A stretch of 10,812 bases of DNA from Candidatus Zixiibacteriota bacterium (GTDB lineage: Bacteria; Zixibacteria; MSB-5A5; SM1-73): contig JAGMFA010000069.1 in assembly GCA_023127875.1 (NCBI GenBank), forward strand, positions 1 through 10,812, in the 5' to 3' direction. A program made the position numbers and the translations under genes. Position 1 is the first letter of the stretch; each line of letters opens with the position of its first letter. Under the pieces are notes generated by a model, which was given only the letters and a program-made list of their open reading frames with translations, searched no databases and was not told where the DNA came from. This document shows positions 1 through 6,267 of the stretch, piece by piece.

Positions 1-209
1 TTATCAAGGGGGACATAGAGCGTTCCTCCCCTGATACGAGGAGGTTAGGGGAGGTTATAAGGCGTGATTTTATTTAACGCAACACTATTGCCTGTCCAGG
101 CGCCTGGGCGGATCAACTCACATTCTGGCCAAAGCCCATTTCTATTTGAGAAACAGCTCGTCCCTTTCCCTAAACATCATAGAGGGCGTCTTTAAAGGAA
201 AAGATTTTC
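1..209. repeat. Inverted-repeat region after the last activator gene
   Basis: No gene seen. CCTCCCCT (25-32) and AGGGGAGG (47-54) form an 8-bp stem, and CCAGGCGCCTGG (96-107) is a perfect palindrome that extends with wobble pairs to 92-111. The C/T-rich and G-rich strings and the TTATCAAGGG at the window edge resemble the dispersed repeat at the other end of the window. No U-run follows on the minus strand, so no clear terminator can be named. Confidence 0.4.
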
Positions 210-1598
210 TTATTGTCCTATCTGGTATTCTTTTATCTTATAAAGCAGTGAGCGGTAGCTTATCTCCAGAAGTTGGGCGGCTTTTCTCCTGTTCCAGTTG
301 GTTTTGTTGAGCGCCTGGGTGATTAACGCTTTTTCCTCTGCCGCCACGGCTGTGCCCACTCTTTTTTTGAGAGAGAAGTTTTTTACATCAGAGGTTGAAT
401 CAGCAGATACAGAGGGGGAGAACAGTTCACTGGAGTGATGTTTGATGATATCTAAAGCCACATTTTCATCTTCTCTGACCACGATCTGTTTGATTATGTT
501 TTCCAATTGCCTAACGTTTCCGGGCCAGTCGAAATTTTGCAAAAGCTCCAGGATAGAAGATGAAATGGGACGATACTTTTTGTTGTAGAAGGTGTAATAT
601 TTTTGCAGGAAATGCTCGATCAACAAAGGAATATCTTCTTTTCTCTCTCTCAATGGAGGCAGGTTTAAGGTGACTTCATTCAGACGATAGAATAGATCCT
701 CTCTTATGGTTCCATCTTTTAAAGCCTTTTCCAAATCTCGATTGGTGGCACAAACGATACGGGTATCTATCTTAATGTTCTTTATTCCCCCCACCCGCAT
801 GAACTCGTATTGCTCTAAGACCTGAAGCAATTTAGATTGCAACTCCTGAGGCATGTCGCCGATCTCATCTAAAAAGATGGTCCCTTTATTTGCCATCTCA
901 AACCTTCCTGGTTTGGTCTTATGCGCCCCGGTGAAAGCTCCTTTTTCGTAGCCAAAAAGCTCTGCCTCCAAAAGCTCCCGGGGAATGGCGGCACAATTAA
1001 CTTTGACGAAGGGTCCGCTTTTGCGGGACGAAAGAGAATGGAGCATTCTGGCCACTATTTCTTTGCCGGTGCCTGACTCGCCTCGGATTAAAACGGTCAG
1101 CTCACTATCCGCCACTTGCTCAATTACCGCCTTGATCTGAAGCATGCCGGGACTATCACCGATCAGTTTCTCATACTGAGATTTTGCCTTCAGCTCTGAC
1201 CTTAGATGTTCTAGCTCCTGTTTAAGACGATCCTTCTCCAGCACATTCTGAATATGTATCTCCACCTCTTTGACGTCAAAGGGCTTGTTGATAAACTCAG
1301 AAGCTCCTCTTTTTATCGACTCCACCACATTTTTGGTCTCTCCATGTCCAGAGAGCATGATCACTTCAGTGGGGCGCTCCATGGACTTGATCTTGTCCAA
1401 AACCTCCAGTCCTTCCATTCCGGGCATTTTTATATCCAGAAGGACTAAATTGGGACGGCTCTTGGAAACCATCTGTAGCCCCTCCAGTCCGTCTTTGGCC
1501 GAGAGGATGTCGTAGGTGTCTCCTAATCCCTCACTCAAAATCCAGGAGACTTTGGGATCATCATCAATGACTAAAACCTTCACTTTTTCTTTTTCCAT
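210..1598 (-). CDS. Sigma-54-dependent NtrC-class response regulator (receiver, AAA+, Fis HTH)
   Basis: A 462-residue activator that, when phosphorylated, would remodel sigma-54 RNA polymerase closed complexes using ATP. The receiver (about 6-122) has the acidic pocket D12/D13/D14, phospho-acceptor D55 in LLDIKMPG, S83 and K105. The AAA+ domain (about 144-375) has Walker A GESGTGKE (173-180), an intact GAFTGA sigma-54-contact loop (220-225), Walker B FLDE with D244/E245, arginines R299 and R305, and a sensor II segment WPGNVRQL. The C-terminus (about 433-458) is a Fis-type helix-turn-helix. Length and domain order are standard, so it looks intact. The ATG start has only a weak Shine-Dalgarno. 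It lies 160 bp downstream of the receiver-kinase fusion on the same strand and is its most likely output, either in the same transcript or behind its own promoter. The regulon cannot be read from the sequence. Confidence 0.95.
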   Translation of the reverse strand: MEKEKVKVLVIDDDPKVSWILSEGLGDTYDILSAKDGLEGLQMVSKSRPNLVLLDIKMPGMEGLEVLDKIKSMERPTEVIMLSGHGETKNVVESIKRGASEFINKPFDVKEVEIHIQNVLEKDRLKQELEHLRSELKAKSQYEKLIGDSPGMLQIKAVIEQVADSELTVLIRGESGTGKEIVARMLHSLSSRKSGPFVKVNCAAIPRELLEAELFGYEKGAFTGAHKTKPGRFEMANKGTIFLDEIGDMPQELQSKLLQVLEQYEFMRVGGIKNIKIDTRIVCATNRDLEKALKDGTIREDLFYRLNEVTLNLPPLRERKEDIPLLIEHFLQKYYTFYNKKYRPISSSILELLQNFDWPGNVRQLENIIKQIVVREDENVALDIIKHHSSELFSPSVSADSTSDVKNFSLKKRVGTAVAAEEKALITQALNKTNWNRRKAAQLLEISYRSLLYKIKEYQIGQ

Positions 1599-1686
1599 AT
1601 TTTTTAACCGGATAGTAGATTTTTTAATTTTATCTATTTTTACTTACACTGCTTTTTCTGTTATCGGCAGAAATCAAAACTCATGA

Positions 1687-1710
1687 AGGGATTCATCGAC
1701 TGCAATCCCT
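1687..1710 (-). other. Intergenic hairpin between fusion kinase and activator
   Basis: A 7-bp perfect inverted repeat (AGGGATT at 1687-1693, AATCCCT at 1704-1710) with a 10-nt loop sits in the 160-bp gap between the receiver-kinase and the downstream activator. No U-run follows on the minus strand, so it is not a classical intrinsic terminator. It could act as an mRNA stability or processing element, or as an operator. The rest of this AT-rich gap (1599-1758) shows no convincing promoter. Confidence 0.4.
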
Positions 1711-1758
1711 AAAAGCCAAAGGACGTATCTAATTTTCTAATCCTGAATGCCAAAAAAT

Positions 1759-3843
1759 TTAGACTGTTGGCAAGTTCACAAAAAAGCTGGTGCCTTTTCC
1801 CGGTCGATTTTCCACTGAAACGAACCCTCCATGAGCCTTCACTATTCGTTCCACCACTGCCAACCCTAAACCGGTTCCTTCTTTTTTGGTGGTAAAATAG
1901 CGATCAAAGATTCGGGTTAGATTCTCAGGAGAGATTCCGCATCCAGTATCCGCTATCCCAACTCGAACAAACTCCACTCCTCTTTTGAGATCTTTGTGCG
2001 TGCTGTTTTCTACCTTCAATTCTCCGCCTTGGGGCATGGCCTCAATTGAATTGAGAACTATGTTCAAAAAGACCTCCAGCATCTGATTCTTGTCAACCAA
2101 AACTGTGTGCCCCTCTTTATACTCTTTTCTTAATGCGATATTTCTTGAAGCCAGATCTCCTTCCACCAGCTTCAACGCTCGATCCAGGACCGAAGCAATG
2201 TCCTTTTTTTCCATCTCATACTTGTATGGATTGGAGAAACTGACGATTTCTTTTACCAACCCATCCAGATGGAAAATCTCCTCTTCGACTAAGTTGAAGT
2301 ATTTTTCTTTATCTTTAGCATTTAACCTTTTTTCCTTTAGAAGTTGCAAGGTTCCTCTAATGTTAGTTAAAGGTTTTTTCAAGTCGTGGGTGATCTCCGA
2401 GACTAAATTTCCCATGGTCACCAGACGGTTGGCATTGAGCAAAGACTTTTGCTTCTCATAGACGGAGGTAGATTGTGAGACGATTATAGAGATCAAGCGA
2501 ATCTGTTCATCGGACAAACTTTCTTGCTGGCAGTTGCCCACCGAAAGCACCCCGTGGATACTTCTTTCGGCGATTATTGGAAAGGAAGTTATTGAATCCA
2601 GATGGGGCGATAAATCCGGGTCATCTCTTAAGCTTTCCCTAATCTTCGTGTTCACCTTCTCTGGATTTAATATGTCGTCTTTAGCTAAGGGAATCATAAG
2701 GTTTCGCTTATTATTTCTACACCCTTGAAGCAAATTCAAGATCAGCTCGTTTGCCTTCTCATTCCACTCAAACCACAGAGCAAATTCAACCGGCATGATT
2801 GTTCTTGCTTTCTGAAAGATGAAACTGCAAACCTCTTGGAAACTCTCCATAGAAGAGAGTTGGATGGCAATCTCATGTAAGGCCTCAAGTTCTTCGATTT
2901 TTCTCAAGTTCTGATTGAAGTGTTCCGCATCGTCTATGGCAATGGCGGCCTGGGAGGCAAAGGTGGTCAACAACCTCAGGTCGTTCTTGGTAAAGGGATC
3001 ACCCGTGGTCTTGTCACTTAAGTTAATCACCCCCAAAATCTTATCTTTAATTTTTAAGGGAACGCACAAAAGTGATCTGGTAGCATAATGCTTCTTGCTT
3101 AGATGACTGAATCGAGAATCCTTTTCAATATCCTTCACTATCAAAGGTGTTCCCTTCAAGGCAACGTAACCAGCGATGCTCGAGCCCAACTCTAATCTGG
3201 TGTGCTTCACGATGTCTGAAGTCAAACCGATGGCGGCTTCAATGTTCAACACATTCTCCGGTTTCTGAATAAGCATGATCGACCCAGATTTCGCCTCGAT
3301 AACCCCGGTGGCTAAGGAGACGATCTTATTGAGAAGAGCCTTTAAATCTATGGTGGTGCTCAAAGACATTCCCGCCTTATACAAGGCATTCAACTCTGCA
3401 ATCTTTTTCTTCAACTCCAGATTTTTCTTTTGCAGTTCATTCAAAAGCTCAATTCGATCTTTGTCTGCTCTCCTTTTCTCCAAAGCCCTTTGAACGGTCA
3501 GCTTAAGGTCAGAGAACTCTAACGGCTTCTCCAGATAATCATAAGCTCCCTGATTGACGGCGTTTATGGCTGATTCTAAGGAGGCGTATCCGGTCATTAA
3601 GATAACTAAAGCATCTTCATCTTTTTTCCGCGCCGCCTTCAGAATGTCCAGTCCATCCACCCGCGGCATTTTTATGTCTGTGATCACCAGATCAAAGTTG
3701 TCTCTTTTTAGCTTTTTTAGGGCTTCCTCGCCTTTTTCCACCGTGGTGACCTCATACCCCACCTGGGAAAGCAATGTCTGAAGGCTTTCGCACATCCCCC
3801 TTTCATCATCTACCACCAGTATCCTTGCATTATCATCCAGCAT
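1759..3843 (-). CDS. Receiver-GAF-GAF histidine kinase (N-terminal receiver fused to kinase)
   Basis: A 694-residue cytoplasmic protein. The N-terminal receiver (about 6-122) has D12/D13/E14, phospho-acceptor D56 in ITDIKMP, T84 and K106. A coiled coil (about 125-155) leads to a clear GAF domain (about 156-305) and a second, more diverged GAF-like domain (about 320-465). The HisKA helix carries H486 (in EITHDLKKPL), followed by an HATPase_c domain with N-box N598, G1 DTGCGI (632-637), F-box and G2 GTGLGL (656-661). No membrane segment or signal peptide is present. With the receiver ahead of the kinase, the protein probably receives a phosphoryl group that tunes its own kinase activity, while the GAF domains sense a soluble ligand or redox state. 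The ATG has a good Shine-Dalgarno (AAAGGGA). It begins 35 bp after the stop of the upstream GAF kinase, so the two are almost certainly co-transcribed. Position His+4 is Lys where Thr/Asn is usual. Confidence 0.95.
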   Translation of the reverse strand: MLDDNARILVVDDERGMCESLQTLLSQVGYEVTTVEKGEEALKKLKRDNFDLVITDIKMPRVDGLDILKAARKKDEDALVILMTGYASLESAINAVNQGAYDYLEKPLEFSDLKLTVQRALEKRRADKDRIELLNELQKKNLELKKKIAELNALYKAGMSLSTTIDLKALLNKIVSLATGVIEAKSGSIMLIQKPENVLNIEAAIGLTSDIVKHTRLELGSSIAGYVALKGTPLIVKDIEKDSRFSHLSKKHYATRSLLCVPLKIKDKILGVINLSDKTTGDPFTKNDLRLLTTFASQAAIAIDDAEHFNQNLRKIEELEALHEIAIQLSSMESFQEVCSFIFQKARTIMPVEFALWFEWNEKANELILNLLQGCRNNKRNLMIPLAKDDILNPEKVNTKIRESLRDDPDLSPHLDSITSFPIIAERSIHGVLSVGNCQQESLSDEQIRLISIIVSQSTSVYEKQKSLLNANRLVTMGNLVSEITHDLKKPLTNIRGTLQLLKEKRLNAKDKEKYFNLVEEEIFHLDGLVKEIVSFSNPYKYEMEKKDIASVLDRALKLVEGDLASRNIALRKEYKEGHTVLVDKNQMLEVFLNIVLNSIEAMPQGGELKVENSTHKDLKRGVEFVRVGIADTGCGISPENLTRIFDRYFTTKKEGTGLGLAVVERIVKAHGGFVSVENRPGKGTSFFVNLPTV

Positions 3844-3878
3844 AGATTCCCTTTCTTATCAGAAAGCCAACATCCTAT

Positions 3879-5255
3879 TTATTCAGACGCTTTTGGTAAA
3901 GTGAGAAGAAAACTCGTTCCCTTTTTCTTTCTTTTAGCCTGAATGGTTCCTCCGTGTCTTTGTATTATCCCGTAGCATATCCATAATCCCAGTCCGGTTC
4001 CTTTTCCCTCCTGCTTGGTGGTGAAGAAAGGCTCAAAGATTTGGGAGATATTCTCCTTCTTAATTCCACAACCTGTATCTGAGAGTTCAATTTCTGCCCC
4101 TAAGTCTGTATTCCGTGCACTTATTGTGATCTCTCCTCCATCGGGCATGAAGTCCTTGGAGTTGACCAGAAGGTTAAGAAATACCTGCTTTAGTTGATCC
4201 CCAGAACCCATCACTGGGCAAAGATTCTCCGGCAACTGGGTCTTAATCTTAATTTCTCTTTTCACGAGCTCTTTGTCTATCAGGGAAACAGTTTGTTTCA
4301 GTATGGAGGACAAATCCAAACGAGTCATCTTATTGTTCTCCGGACGAGAAAAATCCAGAAGGCTTTTGACAATCCGAGCGATGCGGTCCACCTCCTCTTT
4401 GATCATTTTAAGATTGCGCCGGTTGGGATCGTTGTCATCAATACTCTCGGAGAGAATCAGAATATAGTTTTTGATGATCCCCAAGGGGTTGTTGACCTCA
4501 TGAGCCAGCGAAGCTGACATCTGTCCTAACGCCGCCAGTTTTTCAGATTGGACGATCTGTTTTTGGGCTCTTTTTAGCTCTGCATTTATTTCTTTTTGAT
4601 TTTCATAAAGTATGGCATTTTCCACTGCCACGGTAAGCTGATCTGCCAGAACTGAAATGAACTCTATATCACTGTCCACAAACCTTAAGTTTGTCTTTTT
4701 GGGTCCCAGAATTAAAATGCCAACAAGTTCGTTTCTGCTTATCAAGGGCACACATAGCTTACAGTCTAATGCTTTGAGAATTTCCATCTCAGGAACATCA
4801 TCTTTTATAAGGGGTTGAATCTCTTTAAGAAACAAAGGGCCCTTCTCGGCAAGAATTATTCTGGATAATACTCCGTTCAGACTGATCTCCCACTCACTGG
4901 CCTTTGTAGACGATTGGGGCTGGATTCCCTTGAGTTTGAGGAAAGAGAGCTTATCTTGCTTTGGATCCCTGCGGAGTAATACTGCTATGCTTTTGATGCC
5001 TAACTGATCCATCAATGTGGAAAGTGTTTCGTTGAGCAGAACCTCCAGATCAAGCACTGAATTGAGCTTGCGGGAGAGCTCGAAGATGGTGTAGAGATCA
5101 AAAATCTTTTGCTTCAATCTTCGGTTAGCCTGGGTGAGACGGTTGATCTTCTCCTCCATCACGTTCTTAAAGACATCAACCGACTCTAAGATTCTTTTTT
5201 CCACCTGGATTTCCGACGGGTTTGGATGATGGGGTGAACTTTGCGAATCAGACAT
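3879..5255 (-). CDS. GAF-domain soluble histidine kinase
   Basis: Autophosphorylating sensor kinase, 458 residues from the ATG at 5255. Order: a predicted coiled coil (about 20-60), a GAF domain (about 60-215), a linker coil, HisKA with H252 in AHEVNNPLG, and HATPase_c with N-box N365, G1 DTGCGI (393-398), F-box FEPFFTTK and G2 GTGLGL (419-424). All catalytic boxes are present. The N-box context is NSKDFM rather than the common NAxxAM. No transmembrane segment is seen, so the signal should be cytoplasmic. The start is uncertain: the frame stays open to a TTG at 5339 and a GTG at 5312, but none of the three has a clear Shine-Dalgarno. The ATG was chosen because the first 28 codons look like unstructured filler. 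It is the first gene of a tight pair with the receiver-kinase fusion and is a candidate phosphodonor to that receiver. Confidence 0.93.
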   Translation of the reverse strand: MSDSQSSPHHPNPSEIQVEKRILESVDVFKNVMEEKINRLTQANRRLKQKIFDLYTIFELSRKLNSVLDLEVLLNETLSTLMDQLGIKSIAVLLRRDPKQDKLSFLKLKGIQPQSSTKASEWEISLNGVLSRIILAEKGPLFLKEIQPLIKDDVPEMEILKALDCKLCVPLISRNELVGILILGPKKTNLRFVDSDIEFISVLADQLTVAVENAILYENQKEINAELKRAQKQIVQSEKLAALGQMSASLAHEVNNPLGIIKNYILILSESIDDNDPNRRNLKMIKEEVDRIARIVKSLLDFSRPENNKMTRLDLSSILKQTVSLIDKELVKREIKIKTQLPENLCPVMGSGDQLKQVFLNLLVNSKDFMPDGGEITISARNTDLGAEIELSDTGCGIKKENISQIFEPFFTTKQEGKGTGLGLWICYGIIQRHGGTIQAKRKKKGTSFLLTLPKASE

Positions 5256-5365
5256 AGGTTCAATTGAATTATTGAAAGTAAAACTCTCTTCGTTTGTTTG
5301 TCCTTTTGACACGGTTTTAATCTGTCTTCGTGATAGCAATGTTAAGATAAACTAAGAGAACACGA

Positions 5366-5400
5366 AAAAGCCCATCTTAGGGCGGGGTAAATTCCCGCCT
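5366..5400 (-). promoter_or_regulatory. Attenuator-like overlapping hairpins before the GAF kinase
   Basis: Read on the minus strand, a 6-bp stem (GGCGGG at 5399-5394 with CCCGCC at 5386-5381) overlaps by three bases a second, 4-bp stem (GCCC at 5383-5380 with GGGC at 5373-5370) that is followed directly by TTTTT. The two stems cannot form together. The second looks like a short intrinsic terminator and the first like its competitor. It ends about 30 nt before the earliest possible start codon of the kinase. The terminator stem is short, so this is a tentative call. Confidence 0.3.
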
Positions 5401-5553
5401 GCATTCTTGAAGCTGGTTTTGCAAACATTAAGCAGACATTTAGCCCGGATGCAAAAATGGTTTTAAGACAGATTCGGTTAACCCGGAAGCAACAAATCAA
5501 CTTACATCATTTCCACTGTTTTATGATCGGCAGGAAAGGAAGTAAATTTATCA

Positions 5554-5577
5554 AAATCTGCAAAATTTTGCAAATTT
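5554..5577. promoter_or_regulatory. 24-nt operator-like palindrome
   Basis: The core GCAAAATTTTGC at 5560-5571 is a perfect 12-nt palindrome. It extends to 24 nt (5554-5577) with a single mismatched pair (C5558/A5573). It is AT-rich, has no loop and lies about 300 bp upstream of the GAF kinase start, which fits a dimeric regulator site better than an RNA hairpin. A related TTTTGCAAA string lies at 5417-5425. Confidence 0.35.
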
Positions 5578-5675
5578 CGGTTATGGATAGCTTACTTATG
5601 TGTGGGACGTTGTTATCCCGACATCCGACAATTTTTATCTTTGGTTATGAAGATCAAAGAAAAGAAGTTTAAGAT

Positions 5676-5703
5676 GGAAAGGAAACCTTTCCTCAGGATC
5701 CTG
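5676..5703. repeat. Perfect short hairpin plus adjacent palindrome
   Basis: GGAAAGG (5676-5682) and CCTTTCC (5686-5692) form a 7-bp stem with an AAA loop, followed at once by the 10-nt palindrome CAGGATCCTG (5694-5703). There is no U-run on either side. Confidence 0.4.
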
Positions 5704-5820
5704 CAGATAAGTTCTCACTAAGCTTGGCTCGACTCTTATCTTTTTAGGTTGTTTATCTTCGGTGTGGTGAAATTTAAAAAGCGAAGCTTAATATTTGAGC
5801 CTATCGAAATACTCCGATTA

Positions 5821-5850
5821 CCGTCATGGCGAGCGAAGCGATCTCGCTTC
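5821..5850. repeat. Dispersed GCGAG/CTCGC repeat
   Basis: The string beginning CCGTCATGGCGAGCGAAGCG belongs to a widely scattered repeat style known from many bacterial genomes (GTCATTGCGAG...GCGAAGCAATCTC). Internal pairings are GAAGCG (5835-5840) with CGCTTC (5845-5850), or GCGAG (5829-5833) with CTCGC (5843-5847). It is probably a non-coding, genome-dispersed palindromic unit. Copy number cannot be judged from this window. Confidence 0.5.
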
Positions 5851-5859
5851 TATATATGT

Positions 5860-5940
5860 TGCGTCAGGAGCTTACTCTTCCCCGTCTGGGGAATCCTGGT
5901 GACTGACGCACTCCTGTGTCAGGACTAAGGTCCTGACACA
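5860..5940. repeat. Compound palindromic element (nested hairpin plus 11-bp hairpin)
   Basis: TGCGTCAG (5860-5867) pairs with CTGACGCA (5903-5910) and encloses a perfect inner hairpin, TTCCCC/GGGGAA (5878-5883/5888-5893, loop GTCT). Four bases later a second hairpin has a perfect 11-bp stem, TGTGTCAGGAC (5915-5925) with GTCCTGACACA (5930-5940), loop TAAG. Both share the GTCAGGA/TCCTGAC theme, which suggests two units of one repeat family. It lies 49 bp downstream of the 92-codon ORF and could also help end or stabilise that transcript. Confidence 0.55.
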
Positions 5941-5988
5941 ACTGAAACAACTGAAGTGTTACGAGGTAAGGTACCCCGCAACAACGGG

Positions 5989-6267
5989 TCATTCATCCAC
6001 AGCTGATTTACTTTTTGCCCATTCAAAAAATATGCACCTCCCCAGCTCTGGTGCATATTCATAACATTTCTTATAGCTTCCAAAAGGGATTTTTCCGTCC
6101 AGGGCAAAACAGTCCAAATCCATATCTTTGCATGGAATCTCCTTAAAGTTTACCAGTATTCTTTCCTCTTTAGGGAGATCGGATACAAGTTTATTTATCC
6201 ATTTAGTTCTCATAGCATATGAACTGGAAAATGGGATTAAATTTCGTTTGGGCTCACAATACTTCAA
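5989..6267 (-). CDS. Hypothetical small cysteine-containing protein
   Basis: A 92-codon ORF beginning with TTG immediately after the TAA of the sigma-54 activator and in the same frame. It can also be read from an internal ATG (residue 19, position 6213), giving 74 residues. I do not recognise it. The sequence is mixed polar and aromatic, with no signal peptide or membrane helix and no low complexity. It has five cysteines (4, 46, 53, 68, 78), four of them in the C-terminal half around the stretch CKDMDLDCFALDGKIPFG, which may bind a metal or form disulfides. Neither start has a Shine-Dalgarno, so expression would depend on translational coupling to the upstream gene. The protein-like composition favours a real gene or the remains of one, but a chance ORF is possible. 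Confidence 0.4.
   Translation of the reverse strand: MKYCEPKRNLIPFSSSYAMRTKWINKLVSDLPKEERILVNFKEIPCKDMDLDCFALDGKIPFGSYKKCYEYAPELGRCIFFEWAKSKSAVDE

Larger units (their letters stand above)
5256..5988. other. Long gene-free interval upstream of the GAF kinase cassette
   Basis: About 730 bp without a credible coding region. It contains, from left to right, the leader and attenuator-like hairpins, an AT-rich palindrome, a perfect hairpin at 5676-5692 (GGAAAGG, loop AAA, CCTTTCC) next to the palindrome CAGGATCCTG at 5694-5703, a GCGAGCGAAGCGATCTCGC-type dispersed repeat at 5821-5850, and two further hairpins at 5860-5940. The promoter of the downstream kinase operon must lie here or further upstream, but no convincing -35/-10 or -24/-12 pair was found by eye. 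Confidence 0.5.

Noticed and set aside
1702..1717. Sigma-54-like TTGGC...TTGC string on the minus strand before the activator at 210-1598
   Set aside because: The GG-to-GC distance is 12 bases, whereas sigma-54 promoters require 10 and tolerate almost no change.
5457..5672. 71-codon plus-strand frame in the gap before the GAF kinase
   Set aside because: No Shine-Dalgarno, opposite to all neighbours, covers the 24-nt palindrome, and its composition looks like translated AT-rich non-coding DNA.
5925..6107. 60-codon minus-strand frame overlapping the 92-codon ORF
   Set aside because: Overlaps the better candidate in another frame and runs into the palindromic repeat at 5915-5940.
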